The notes: generated by a model from the letters alone, not told the origin. 64,000 nt of DNA from Flavobacterium macacae (GCF_003865365.1 NZ_RQVR01000006.1:112745-176744), one strand, 5' to 3'; shown: positions 27,914-36,870, counted from the first letter of the stretch. Numbers and translations are program-made.

Positions 27914-27941
27914 ATCCCCAATTGCGGTTGCAATTGAGGAT
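27914..27941 (-). terminator. Terminator after the nucleoid-associated protein gene
   Basis: TCCTCAATTGC and GCAATTGGGGA pair on the minus strand (11 positions, one G-T) and are followed by TTTTT. It is 20 bases after the gene. Confidence 0.8.
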
Positions 27942-27960
27942 TGATATATAATTTCTAAAC

Positions 27961-29019
27961 TTAAGATTTCTGCTCTTTATTGAAGTAAACCAAATAATAA
28001 TACATCTGTTTTTCTTCGTCCCAGCCTTTTTCTACAAATTTTTCAGCACTTTCTGGATTGATAAAATCCAATTTGATTTGAATGTTTGTGTCAAGGTTGA
28101 TTACATTTTTAATTTTCTTTCGGGCATCAGAAACCGCCGCATTTGCAATCGGGAAGGTAGTTACGTCTTCAATGCTGTATTTTTCGCCTTTGTCCACTTT
28201 GTAATTTTTAAATTCTGACATCAAATCAGGATTGTCAATTACTTCGTTCAAGAAATTTTGCTCCACGAATTCATCATTTTTTGCAAAATGATTTACCGCA
28301 CGGTTCATAAACATTACTTCTTCTTTTTTATCTTCTGCCGGAAGCACTACGTCTTTTGCAAAGTCTTGGCAGAATTTCAAATATTTCTTAGTGATAAAAT
28401 TCTCATCTTGAAAAGCATCAACAGAAAGAAAATGCTCTAACCAATATCTTGCATCATATCGGTTGCTGTCAACAGTCAAGATTTTATAGCCTTCTTCTTT
28501 TTTATAGTTGAAGATAATACAACCTTTGTCTAATTTATTCAAGTTGATTCCTTGTTGCAAGATCATTTCAAGATTACTGTCTTTTTCTTCAAATTGCAAG
28601 AAATCAGACTGCAATTCACTTTTAAAAACGCCAATGGCATCTACCACATTATTATCAATGCTCAAATTTGTCAAGTAGGTCACATACACTTCTCCGTTTT
28701 TGATATGCGGATGATTGGACTGCTCAAACAAGTGTTTTGTAATATTTTTTGAAATCTCGTGCGCACGGTCAGGGTTTTCAAAAACTTCTGACGCAAACTT
28801 GTACATTTCGTTATAATCTAAATCAACATCGTGTGCAAACTGGTAATAATTTTCTTCTTTCTCACGGAAAGATTTAAAGAAAAATTCTTTTAAAAGGGGC
28901 ATAATTTCATCATTCAAGCCATATTTTGAATCTGATAAAAAATAGGCCTCGTTACGGCTTTTATTCCCAACTCTGTGAACAGACAAAGTTTCGATGTGGG
29001 TGTTGAATAAATTGATCAT
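27961..29019 (-). CDS. Nucleoid-associated protein, NdpA/YejK-like
   Basis: 352 residues. The N-terminal NTHIETLSVHRVGNKSRNEA and the later CIIFNYKKEEGYKILTVDSN region resemble the 37-kDa nucleoid-associated protein family (YejK/NdpA). These bind the bacterial nucleoid; their molecular role is not settled. The Flavobacterium forms are divergent, so the assignment is by overall pattern and length. It has its own terminator and no operon partner. Confidence 0.7.
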   Translation of the reverse strand: MINLFNTHIETLSVHRVGNKSRNEAYFLSDSKYGLNDEIMPLLKEFFFKSFREKEENYYQFAHDVDLDYNEMYKFASEVFENPDRAHEISKNITKHLFEQSNHPHIKNGEVYVTYLTNLSIDNNVVDAIGVFKSELQSDFLQFEEKDSNLEMILQQGINLNKLDKGCIIFNYKKEEGYKILTVDSNRYDARYWLEHFLSVDAFQDENFITKKYLKFCQDFAKDVVLPAEDKKEEVMFMNRAVNHFAKNDEFVEQNFLNEVIDNPDLMSEFKNYKVDKGEKYSIEDVTTFPIANAAVSDARKKIKNVINLDTNIQIKLDFINPESAEKFVEKGWDEEKQMYYYLVYFNKEQKS

Positions 29020-29047
29020 ATAGTATTGTTAGTTTTATTAGATAAAA

Positions 29048-29088
29048 GAACCAAGAAAGAAAACAAAAATAGGTTTCTTTCTTGGTTC
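29048..29088 (-). terminator. Terminator after the pRiA4b ORF-3-like gene
   Basis: GAACCAAGAAAGAAA and TTTCTTTCTTGGTTC are perfect 15-base arms with an 11-base loop; on the minus strand a TTTTAT tail follows. Confidence 0.85.
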
Positions 29089-29110
29089 AAAAATTTTATG
29101 TTGATAAGTT

Positions 29111-29647
29111 TTAATTCCAGTTTTCTTCGAAGCCGTAATCTTCAAAATTATCACCTCCGTCAAGCATATCTAAATCGTCTTCGTCATAGTCATCTTCGTC
29201 GAAATCAAAGTCATTTCCTGCAGTATCGCTGAAATCTTTGTCTGGAGCTTCAGCCGGAAGTTCGCCAATAGAAAACAAAACTTGTGGATAAGTTTGCCCC
29301 GGTTCATGTTCTTCAATCGCAGCCAATTCTACCAAGAAAGTCCACATGTGGATGAAGTCATAAACATAAATAATTTTGGTGTTTTCATCATCCAAAATAG
29401 AATTGATGACATAATCAGCCATTGTTTTTTGCTCGCCAGGAATGTCTCCGGTGTCAAACATCGGAATTTCTTCTTCTTGGTTCCACGTTTCATCGCTGGT
29501 GTAAAACGAAGCCACTTCCATGCCGTCAAAGCCAAAGGCATTGATAATGGCGTTGTGCAAGTCTTCTAAAGTATCATTTTCATCTATTGCGATATCTCTG
29601 AAAACATCTTCTTCGGCATCAAGAATCGCTCTGAATTTATAAATCAT
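29111..29647 (-). CDS. pRiA4b ORF-3-family protein
   Basis: 178 residues. The start MIYKFRAILDAEEDVFRDI, with the LEDLHNAIINAFGFDGMEVASF stretch, is the pattern of the pRiA4b ORF-3-like family (also described as an IS1096 passenger protein). Function unknown. The C-terminal third is extremely acidic, with a run of Asp/Glu from about 140 to 170. It is placed alone between terminators. Confidence 0.75.
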   Translation of the reverse strand: MIYKFRAILDAEEDVFRDIAIDENDTLEDLHNAIINAFGFDGMEVASFYTSDETWNQEEEIPMFDTGDIPGEQKTMADYVINSILDDENTKIIYVYDFIHMWTFLVELAAIEEHEPGQTYPQVLFSIGELPAEAPDKDFSDTAGNDFDFDEDDYDEDDLDMLDGGDNFEDYGFEENWN

Positions 29648-29812
29648 CTTTTTTATTTTTTTGAAAGTACAAAGGTAAAATTTAAATTCTGATTATTAGA
29701 TTTTGCTTTCTCGGAATTTTTTGTAGAGAAAAAAAATAAATCGGAGATTCACAGATTAAAATTTAAAATCTTTGCAACTAATCTAAAATTTTACTCTACG
29801 ATTTTGCGATTT

Positions 29813-30778
29813 TCACAACTTAAAGCCAACCCTGAAACCGCCCCATTTGTGGGATTTGCTGGTTTCAAATTCTCTTGTCAAAAAAATACGGTTGTATTCT
29901 AAGAAAAGCGATTTCCATTGCATTACAATCCCAAAATTATTTTGAAGTGTAATTCTTTCGATATGAGAATCTGGAATTGTGTACCGACATGAACGGTTAA
30001 AAAGGCCACCCTGCAACGATGCGTCATAACCTATAAAGTTTGCCAAAGGCTGTGAATAAAGATAAATCTGAAATTTGTTTTTATCGTAAACCGAGGTGAA
30101 AGGAGAATTGATCAACCCCAAAGTAGCTGTCATTCCCACGGAAGCATTGGTGTTTAAAGTTCCCAATCTTGCTGTAATATTTAAATTTAAGGCAAAATAA
30201 TCTTTCCAGCGAAAAAGCTGTTTTTCGTGTGATACTTCATAATTAATGACCACATCATTTCTGATTTGGTGTTGCCAGCCCATCGGAATTTCATCGCCAA
30301 TCCATTCATGAATTCCTTTCTGCATTTCATAACCAAAAGCGCCAGGGCCAATAATTCCGAGGCTTAAAGAAGAAGCAATTCTGATATTATTAATCGTATC
30401 ACTTTCAATTTTAAAACTTTTCAAAAAAATCGAAGCTGCAAAAGGACGGTTCCCATATAAAATTTCATTCGATTTAATTGTGGTTGGCGTAAAGCCGATA
30501 TGTTCTAAAGAAAGTCCGTTTTTTTCTGAACTATTTTTCAGTTTTACGAAAAGAAAATTGACCGGATTTTTTTTAAAAGCAGGCGAAGTCAATTCAAATG
30601 CGTAGCCTTGGGTATAAAATTGATCGGTTCCCGTGAAATAATCATTGTCATAGTGAAATCGAAAATAATGGTCGCTTTTGACATCACGAAACGAAGCCGC
30701 ATTATCAATCTTTTGGGCAGATAGATGGAGTGTACAAACCAAGAAAGTAGCTTGGATAAAAATAAAAAATTTCTTCAT
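29813..30778 (-). CDS. LpxR-family lipid A 3'-O-deacylase-like protein
   Basis: Start set at 30778 because MKKFFIFIQATFLVCTLHLSAQ is a clean signal peptide; an upstream ATG adds eight residues. The mature protein is an outer-membrane barrel. The DNDYFTGTDQFYTQGY motif carries the conserved Asn-Asp active-site pair, and a GPGAFGYEMQKGIHEW motif carries the conserved His. LpxR removes a 3'-linked acyl chain from lipid A at the outer leaflet. This fits the surface and LPS theme of the window. Family confident; activity inferred. Confidence 0.82.
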   Translation of the reverse strand: MKKFFIFIQATFLVCTLHLSAQKIDNAASFRDVKSDHYFRFHYDNDYFTGTDQFYTQGYAFELTSPAFKKNPVNFLFVKLKNSSEKNGLSLEHIGFTPTTIKSNEILYGNRPFAASIFLKSFKIESDTINNIRIASSLSLGIIGPGAFGYEMQKGIHEWIGDEIPMGWQHQIRNDVVINYEVSHEKQLFRWKDYFALNLNITARLGTLNTNASVGMTATLGLINSPFTSVYDKNKFQIYLYSQPLANFIGYDASLQGGLFNRSCRYTIPDSHIERITLQNNFGIVMQWKSLFLEYNRIFLTREFETSKSHKWGGFRVGFKL

Positions 30779-30823
30779 AATTCTATTTACGAAGAAATTC
30801 ATTTTTGGTTTTTATAATTTTAA

Positions 30824-31213
30824 TCAAGCTTCATAAAACTCAATGGGCAGATCATCAGGATCAGCGATAAAAGTAAATTTCTTGCCTGTAAATTCATCAA
30901 TTCGAATTGGTTCTGGATTGAGATTGTTCTTTTTTAAGTATTTTTCAGTTGCCGAAATATCATCCACTTCAAATGCCAAATGGCGCAAACCCGAAGCTTC
31001 TGGACGAGAAATTCGCTTCGGCGGATTGGGAAACGAGAATAATTCAATGGCATAAATTCCGTTTACGGCAAGGTCTAATTTATAAGAATCACGTTCTTCC
31101 CGATACGTTTCTGCGACAATTTCAAAGCCTAAAATTTTGGTGTAAAAATGTTTTGAAACCTCATAGTTAGCGCAAATTATGGCAATGTGATGTATTTTAC
31201 TGATGTGAAGCAT
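30824..31213 (-). CDS. VOC-family protein, YaeR-like
   Basis: 129 residues. A single vicinal-oxygen-chelate domain of the YaeR/glyoxalase-like type: IHHIAIICANYEVSKHFYTKILGFE at the start, LRHLAFEVDDI in the middle and LPIEFYEA at the end, supplying His and Glu metal ligands. The reaction is unknown. It lies 45 bases upstream of the LpxR-like gene on the same strand and 32 bases after a second VOC gene. Confidence 0.8.
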   Translation of the reverse strand: MLHISKIHHIAIICANYEVSKHFYTKILGFEIVAETYREERDSYKLDLAVNGIYAIELFSFPNPPKRISRPEASGLRHLAFEVDDISATEKYLKKNNLNPEPIRIDEFTGKKFTFIADPDDLPIEFYEA

Positions 31214-31245
31214 TGTGTGAAAAAAGGTTTGGTTTGCTTAAAATG

Positions 31246-31620
31246 TTAAGCTAAAGCTTGATTGATCCACCATTGGTTTCCAAAAGGATCTTCAAAACCT
31301 GCGGTATAGCCATAATCTTGCAGACCTGGTTCTTGCATGCTTTTAGAACCTTTTTGGATGGCAAGACGATAAACTGCATCCACATCTTCCACAAAAATAA
31401 ACATTCCAGCGTTTTTTTGATGCCAATGTTCGGTGGATTGCGCAATCATTAGAACGGCATCACCAATTTTAATTTCGCCGTGCATTATCGATTTATCTTC
31501 TCTTGGAACAATTAATTGCTCTGTTGCATTAAAAATTGCTTTTGCAAAATCAATAAAATCATCTACCTTATTTAAAATCAAATAAGGCATCACCGGAAGA
31601 TATTGTGCTGGAATTTTCAT
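31246..31620 (-). CDS. VOC-family protein, PhnB-like
   Basis: About 124 residues from MKIPAQYLPV at 31620; an upstream ATG adds three residues. PhnB-like VOC/glyoxalase pattern: PYLILNKVDDFIDFAKAIF at the N-terminus, IMHGEIKIGDAVLMIAQ, and a C-terminal FEDPFGNQWWINQ. No catalytic role is known. It is next to another VOC gene, but the two are not similar enough to be recent duplicates. Confidence 0.8.
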   Translation of the reverse strand: MKIPAQYLPVMPYLILNKVDDFIDFAKAIFNATEQLIVPREDKSIMHGEIKIGDAVLMIAQSTEHWHQKNAGMFIFVEDVDAVYRLAIQKGSKSMQEPGLQDYGYTAGFEDPFGNQWWINQALA

Positions 31621-31699
31621 AAGATGCAACTTTTTTTATTAAAGTTACATCTTTTAAATCTCCAAATTATCTTTTTTTACAAAAAATTATAGGATGCTG

Positions 31700-31969
31700 T
31701 TAGGGATGTTGTTTTAAATTCAAAAATAATGTTTCAGTATTGAAAACTGGAGCTTTCTCTTTTGAAAGGAGCCTTAAAATATCACTTGACTCAGAATTAA
31801 CACTTTCTTTATATTCAAGGAATGTAGTATTATTTTGCCAATCTAAATTACGTATCATGTAATCTGTCTTTTGATTATTATTTCTTATATATTAACCTTC
31901 TTTAAAATTAATTTGTGCAAAGCTGAAAAATGGAATTATAAGAAATAAAATTGAAGTAAGTTTTTTTAT
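31700..31969 (-). pseudogene. Decayed N-terminal paralogue of the downstream outer-membrane protein
   Basis: On the minus strand this region translates as a signal peptide and start very like the neighbouring gene: KKLTSILFLIIPFFSFAQINF against KKLIMALLLLSCSFSFAQINF, then RNLDWQNNTTFLEYKE against KNIAWKNNPTEFEFKE. The start codon position holds ATA, and the residue matching GYL is a TAA stop. The similarity fades after about 60 codons and the frame ends at 31700. It is therefore a truncated, broken copy. It fills the 500-base gap between the VOC and outer-membrane genes; the rest of the gap looks empty. Confidence 0.75.
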
Positions 31970-32127
31970 TGTAAATTAAAATACTAAAGCACATATATCG
32001 TTTTTGAAGCCATTTTAAATTATAGATGCCCTTATTCGGAAATAAGTTTTAAAAAAATAGATGATGGAATTATTTCTATCTAAAAAAGTAAAATTTCTTG
32101 TTTAAAGCTATTTTTAAAGGTTTCAGA

Positions 32128-33303
32128 TTACAAGAACTTATATTTTAAAGCGATTCCTATAGTTGTATGGTTACCAAAAAAAGCTGCGTTTTTCGTTAAT
32201 CCTCTGTCAAAACCATATCGAGCTTCAATTCCATAAGATTTATAATCAAAACCGATACCCGCAAAATAATTGCTTGATTTTTTTAAAGGTGTTTCTGAAG
32301 TACCATATTTCATATGCGAATCCATTGCAAAAGAAAGTGAATATCCTGCATCTAAAGATAATTTTGATTTGTCGCTCAGGAAAAAATAATGGCGCACACC
32401 AATGGGAATCTCAATAAATTTATAATCAATTTCAGTTTTAACATTTAATCTTTTTCCTTCTGATTTAAAAGTTTGAAAATTGGGCTGCAAGAATAAAGAC
32501 CACTTGTTATTATTGAAAGGTAAAATCGCTTCTAATTCAAGACCAAATTTTAAAGTTGCTTTTGTATCAAATTCAAAAGTGGCACGGTTTGAAATATTTT
32601 CGAAATCAATAGAAGTACTATTTACGCCAACCAGAGCTTTTAAATGCAAACTGCTTTTATTTTGTTGTTTGGTATGGTCTGTAAAAATCTCCGTTTTTAA
32701 CTGATTGTATTTTACAAAAATTGCGGTCAAATCTTCTTTTTTATAGTTTATTTTTCTAAAATCGTCTGCGTTAAAAGCAGCAGATTTCATGGCAGTGTAA
32801 AGTTGATTCCTAAAACTATAATCGGTTTTAATTTGGTTTGCATTTTCATTATATTGGCGGTAAATCAATTGCGCTGCATCTTGGTGTGCTCCAGAACTGA
32901 TAAAGTAACGAATCAAATTTCCGTTTTCATATTGGTAAAGATTTAATTCTCCTTCGACCAAAAGTTTCAGAAAAACTGTGACACTTTTCCATTCGGGATT
33001 TGCACTTTCACTTAATTCGTTGGCATTTGTTTTTGAAAAATCAATGTTGATGGTGAATCTTACAAACTTGTAACTGTTAACGCTAAATTCTTTTACAGAT
33101 TCCATTTCTATTTTTTCAGACTTGTCTGCTGTCGTTTCTTTAAATTCAAATTCTGTCGGATTATTTTTCCAAGCAATATTTTTGATTAAAACTTCTTTTT
33201 TTGTTCCGTTATTCTCAATTAGATATCCAGGTTCAAAATTAATTTGTGCAAAAGAGAAACTACAGGAAAGTAGCAAGAGAGCCATTATAAGTTTTTTCAT
33301 CAT
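32128..33303 (-). CDS. Outer-membrane beta-barrel protein, unknown function
   Basis: 391 residues with signal peptide MMKKLIMALLLLSCSFSFAQ. The first half (about 20-190) is a soluble-looking domain with many Lys and Glu; the second half (about 220-391) alternates aromatic and polar residues and ends in a strand, as in eight-strand barrels (GVNSTSIDFEN, LSLDAGYSLSFA, YFAGIGFDYKSYGIEARYGF). A broken paralogue lies immediately downstream on the same strand. Function unknown. Confidence 0.75.
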   Translation of the reverse strand: MMKKLIMALLLLSCSFSFAQINFEPGYLIENNGTKKEVLIKNIAWKNNPTEFEFKETTADKSEKIEMESVKEFSVNSYKFVRFTINIDFSKTNANELSESANPEWKSVTVFLKLLVEGELNLYQYENGNLIRYFISSGAHQDAAQLIYRQYNENANQIKTDYSFRNQLYTAMKSAAFNADDFRKINYKKEDLTAIFVKYNQLKTEIFTDHTKQQNKSSLHLKALVGVNSTSIDFENISNRATFEFDTKATLKFGLELEAILPFNNNKWSLFLQPNFQTFKSEGKRLNVKTEIDYKFIEIPIGVRHYFFLSDKSKLSLDAGYSLSFAMDSHMKYGTSETPLKKSSNYFAGIGFDYKSYGIEARYGFDRGLTKNAAFFGNHTTIGIALKYKFL

Positions 33304-33483
33304 AAATTCAGTTAAATGTAAGCTAAACTACTATTTTTAATTCTGATTTGCAATTCATCCCAAAAAATCAACAGTTCAGTCAAACGCTTTTTTATTAATT
33401 CGATTTATGGTAGAAATTTGTTCAAGAATTAATCATCAATCAAAAAACAATCAGTTAAAACAATCCATTAAAAATTAGAAATT

Positions 33484-33594
33484 ATGACAAAAATTATCGT
33501 AGCCTCGGTTTTATTTTCTTTACACTTATATTTGTGTAAAGAAAAAGTAATTGAAATTCCGAATTTAAAGATTTCCAAAGACATTGCTGAATAA
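33484..33594 (+). CDS. Possible small exported peptide before the LytS kinase
   Basis: A 36-codon frame, ATG to TAA, that ends one base before an ATG of the kinase gene. The N-terminal half is hydrophobic (IIVASVLFSLHLYLC) and ends in a cysteine that could be a lipobox, and the rest is charged. No homology is claimed. Its tight placement suggests translation coupling to the kinase, but such a short frame could be chance. The 180 bases before it hold nothing recognisable. Confidence 0.3.
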   Translation: MTKIIVASVLFSLHLYLCKEKVIEIPNLKISKDIAE

Positions 33595-33595
33595 A

Positions 33596-34993
33596 ATGCA
33601 AGGTTTTAAGAAGGATAACAATTTCAACAATCAGGAAAAAATGCAAAAAACCAGTACCTATTTTATAAAATTATTTTTAAGAGGTTTTGCCATAAGTTTA
33701 ATCATTGCTTGTGTTGTTATTACCTTAGAAATTATCTTAGGGAGAAAAATCATATTAAATAGAAACCTGATCATTGAAATTGGATATTACTGTATTTATG
33801 GAATCACTTTAACCCTTATCAATAATACCTTTTTTGACTATTTGAATCATAATGTAGTTTGGAATAAATTTAAGAGATTTAGAATTGTCATTGGAGTTTT
33901 AGGAAGCGCTTTTTTAACCATTTTCGGAATATTTCTTATTCGTCTTTTTATAAATGTAGTGCTAGAGAACGGAAGTTTTGCAACATTTTTACAAGAAGAA
34001 AACAGCAAAAATTATGTGATATCTTCAGTGATTACGTTAATCGTTTTGTTGGTTTTCCACACCATTTACTTCTATAAAAAAGCGCAAGAAAACAAAGTCA
34101 AAGAACAGAAAATTATTGCAGGAACGGCTTCAGCCAAATTTGAAAGCCTTAAAAATCAAATTGATCCGCATTTTTTGTTCAATAGTTTAAACGTTCTTTC
34201 GTCTTTGATTGAAGAAAATCCAGATAATGCGCAACGATTTACGTCTTCGTTATCAAAGGTTTATCGTTATGTTTTGGAACAAAAGGACAAAGAATTGGTG
34301 AGTGTCGAAGAGGAATTGTCGTTTGCGAAAACCTATATGAATCTTTTGAAAATGCGATTTGAAAACAGCGTTTCTTATGAAGTTAAAGAAACCACAAATC
34401 CTGAAGCAAAAGTGGTTCCGTTATCATTGCAATTGCTTTTAGAAAATACAGTAAAGCATAATATTTCCAGTGAAAGCAAGCCTTTGCATATCAGAATTTA
34501 TGAAAAAGGCGATTATTTGGTTATCGAAAATGATTATCAAAAGAAGGAAGTTTTACAAGATAGAAAAGGAGTAGGGCTTCAAAATATAGTGGACAGATAT
34601 TCAATTATCACCAATAGAAAAGTTAGGGTTGAACAAACAGAACAGCATTTTAGGGTAGAAATCCCGATGCTCACAAAACAAATTTCAATTATGGAAACAA
34701 ATTATAGCAACGAGCACAATATTTATTTGAAAGCTCAAAAGAAGGTCGAAGATTTAAAAGCATTTTATGGCAATTTGACGATGTATATCATCATAATTTC
34801 TGGATTGGCAATCTTAAATTTAGTTACGTATCCAAAGTATTTATGGTTTTTTTATCCAGCAATCGGGTGGGGAATTGGTGTGGCGATTCACGGAATGTCG
34901 GTCTTCAATTATATGCCATTCTTGGGAAGCAATTGGGAAGAGAAGAAAATTCAAGAGTTGATGGACAAAGATAAATCAGACAAATGGAAATAA
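33596..34993 (+). CDS. LytS-type sensor histidine kinase with C-terminal 2TM domain
   Basis: 465 residues from ATG 33596; TTG 33584 and ATG 33641 are alternative starts. Four membrane helices (about 25-155) are followed by a coiled linker, the His_kinase domain with phospho-His in IDPHFLFNSLNVLSSL, and a degenerate ATPase region with LENTVKHN and GVGLQNIVDRY. The final 85 residues are a 2TM domain (two helices with GWGIGVAIHGM, then NWEEKKIQELMDKD) resembling the two small proteins that follow. It forms a two-component system with the LytTR regulator 700 bases downstream. Confidence 0.85.
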   Translation: MQGFKKDNNFNNQEKMQKTSTYFIKLFLRGFAISLIIACVVITLEIILGRKIILNRNLIIEIGYYCIYGITLTLINNTFFDYLNHNVVWNKFKRFRIVIGVLGSAFLTIFGIFLIRLFINVVLENGSFATFLQEENSKNYVISSVITLIVLLVFHTIYFYKKAQENKVKEQKIIAGTASAKFESLKNQIDPHFLFNSLNVLSSLIEENPDNAQRFTSSLSKVYRYVLEQKDKELVSVEEELSFAKTYMNLLKMRFENSVSYEVKETTNPEAKVVPLSLQLLLENTVKHNISSESKPLHIRIYEKGDYLVIENDYQKKEVLQDRKGVGLQNIVDRYSIITNRKVRVEQTEQHFRVEIPMLTKQISIMETNYSNEHNIYLKAQKKVEDLKAFYGNLTMYIIIISGLAILNLVTYPKYLWFFYPAIGWGIGVAIHGMSVFNYMPFLGSNWEEKKIQELMDKDKSDKWK

Positions 34994-35316
34994 ATACAGC
35001 AATTATGGAAGATTTTATGACCGATAAAATGAAGTATGAAAAAGCCAAAAAGAAGGCTAAAAACATCAGGGGGTTTTATATTAATTTGATGTGTTATTGC
35101 ATTGTGATTCCGATTTTGATTTTCGTAAATCTAACTTATGTTCCCCAATTTCAGTGGTTTTGGTTTTCAATGTTAGGATGGGGATTCGGACTTTTTGCAC
35201 ACGCGATGGAAACATTTCAGTTTAATCCGCTTTTTTCAAAAGATTGGGAAGAACGAAAATTAAAACAATTCATGGACGAAGAAAAACAAAAACAAGAGAA
35301 ACTCAAACAATCATAA
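34984..35316 (+). CDS. 2TM-domain protein, first stand-alone copy
   Basis: 110 residues from 34984, which overlaps the kinase stop by ten bases; an in-frame ATG at 35005 would avoid the overlap. It has two membrane helices (about 30-53 and 58-80), then WEERKLKQFMDEEKQ. It aligns over its whole length with the C-terminal 2TM domain of the kinase: FY at the start of the first helix, GWGFGLFAHAM, and DWEER. Function unknown; the context suggests a membrane partner of the LytS kinase. Confidence 0.8.
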   Translation: MEINTAIMEDFMTDKMKYEKAKKKAKNIRGFYINLMCYCIVIPILIFVNLTYVPQFQWFWFSMLGWGFGLFAHAMETFQFNPLFSKDWEERKLKQFMDEEKQKQEKLKQS

Positions 35317-35328
35317 AATTTAATAAAA

Positions 35329-35646
35329 ATGGAAAATCTCACCGAAATCGAAAGACAGAAATTTGGAAGAGCGAAAAAACGCGTCAAATCAATTTCAGGC
35401 TTTTACAAACATTTTTTAGTTTATATTTTAGTCAATCTTTTTTTGATTACTTTAAGTTATATAAACCATGATCCTGGAGAAAAATTCTTCACGTTTAGCA
35501 CATTTTCAACGGCTTTCTTTTGGGGATTTGGATTGGTATTTCACGCTTTGGGTGTTTTCGGGCCTGGTTTTTTTCTTGGAAATGATTGGGAAGAAAAGAA
35601 GATCAAAGAAATTATGGAAAAAGAAAAAGGCTCTAAATGGGAATAA
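35329..35646 (+). CDS. 2TM-domain protein, second stand-alone copy
   Basis: 105 residues. Two membrane helices (about 24-45 and 60-82) with the same signature as its neighbours: FYKHF, WGFGLVFHALGVF, NDWEEKKIKEIMEKE. It starts 12 bases after the previous gene. The loop between helices is longer (HDPGEKFFTFSTFS) than in the other two copies. Together with the kinase tail this makes three consecutive 2TM domains. Confidence 0.8.
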   Translation: MENLTEIERQKFGRAKKRVKSISGFYKHFLVYILVNLFLITLSYINHDPGEKFFTFSTFSTAFFWGFGLVFHALGVFGPGFFLGNDWEEKKIKEIMEKEKGSKWE

Positions 35647-35689
35647 ATTACGAATTTTAAAACCTTAAACCTTAAACCTTACAGCCAAA

Positions 35690-36445
35690 ATGACCATCAT
35701 TATCATTGAAGACGAAAAACCGTCTGCCCGATTATTACAGCGAAAAGTAGAAAAATTAGGTTTTCAAATCACCACGCTTTTGCATTCGGTGGAAGAAGCG
35801 ATTCATTGGTTCCGAAATAATTCGCATCCTGATTTGATATTTCTTGACATTCAATTGTCAGACGGACTTTCTTTTGAAATTTTTGATGCCGTCGAAATAA
35901 AAAGCGCCATTATTTTCACGACTGCGTATGACGAATATGCGTTGCGAGCTTTTAAGTTGAACAGCATCGATTATCTTTTGAAACCAATTGATGAAGACGA
36001 TTTGGAAGTTGCTGTAAATAAATTCAAAGAACGCCAGCCAAAACCAGAACCTATTTCTTTAGATTTTGAAACCATTAAAAGAATGCTTGCCAATCCTGAT
36101 GTCAAGACGTATAAAAAACGTTTTGCAATCAAAACCGGACAGCATTTAAAGATGGTAGCTATTGATGAAGTAGAATGTTTTTACAGCGAAAATAAGGGCA
36201 CTTACCTTCATACTTTAGAAAACAGAACCTATCTTTTAGAAGGAACTTTGGAACAATTAGAAACCGAATTAGATCCCAAAGATTTCTTTCGGATAAGCCG
36301 AAAATTCATTATTCAGATGAAAGCGATCAAAGACATTGTGGTGTACAGCAATTCACGGTTGAAAGTGATTTTGCCTACTTACAAAGAAGAAGAAGTAATC
36401 GTGAGCCGTGAAAGAGTCAGCGATTTTAAGACGTGGATAGCCTAA
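35690..36445 (+). CDS. LytTR-family response regulator
   Basis: 251 residues. Receiver domain at about 1-120 with IIEDEKPSARLL, FLDIQLSDG (acceptor Asp) and YLLKPID (Lys). LytTR DNA-binding domain at about 148-248 (RFAIKTGQHLKMV, VECFYSENKGTYL, FFRISRKFIIQ, VIVSRERV). It is the output partner of the LytS kinase and would bind promoter direct repeats as a dimer. The upstream spacer carries three TTAAACC units. Confidence 0.92.
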   Translation: MTIIIIEDEKPSARLLQRKVEKLGFQITTLLHSVEEAIHWFRNNSHPDLIFLDIQLSDGLSFEIFDAVEIKSAIIFTTAYDEYALRAFKLNSIDYLLKPIDEDDLEVAVNKFKERQPKPEPISLDFETIKRMLANPDVKTYKKRFAIKTGQHLKMVAIDEVECFYSENKGTYLHTLENRTYLLEGTLEQLETELDPKDFFRISRKFIIQMKAIKDIVVYSNSRLKVILPTYKEEEVIVSRERVSDFKTWIA

Positions 36446-36458
36446 AATAGAGGATAAA

Positions 36459-36510
36459 AAAAACTGTTTCAAAAGCGATCAAGTTGATCATGCTTATGAA
36501 ACAGTTTTAA
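36459..36510 (+). terminator. Terminator-like inverted repeat after the LytTR gene
   Basis: AAAACTGTTTCA pairs with TGAAACAGTTTT, with GATCAAGTTGATC as an inner stem. It is close to the gene end, but the T-run is short. Confidence 0.6.
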
Positions 36511-36607
36511 AATGAATGCATTTTGATTTAAGTTTTTCAACAGGATTTAATTACGTAAAAAATTAATTTCGGTTGAAAGGTTCAAAAAAGATGGATTCAG
36601 TTTTTAT

Positions 36608-36790
36608 TTAGTCAAAAAGTGATTTAATTTCTTTTTCGGTTTTACCCAATTTTTGTTGCAATTTTCCCCACATTTCATCTTCTTTTCCTTCTTCGTATAA
36701 TAAATCGTCGTCAGTCAAATCAGCATATTTTTGCTTTAATTTTCCTTTAAACTCATTCCAGTTTCCTTTAATTTCTTTTGAATTCGGCAT
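36608..36790 (-). CDS. CsbD-family small stress protein
   Basis: 60 residues with the CsbD pattern: KGNWNEFKGKLKQKYADLTDDDL and GKEDEMWGKLQQKLGKTE. The family is hydrophilic, helical and often induced by general stress; its role is unknown. It stands alone on the minus strand between the LytTR terminator and ctaA. Confidence 0.88.
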   Translation of the reverse strand: MPNSKEIKGNWNEFKGKLKQKYADLTDDDLLYEEGKEDEMWGKLQQKLGKTEKEIKSLFD

Positions 36791-36870
36791 GACAATTATT
36801 TTTATGATTAATAGTATTGTAAAGTTACCTTAATCAAAAGCAAATTGTGTTACAGCATTTTAGGAATTAG

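Noticed and set aside
29111..29647. Possible mobile element because the family is described as an IS1096 passenger protein
   Set aside because: No transposase, inverted repeat or target duplication was seen; the gene sits between ordinary terminators.
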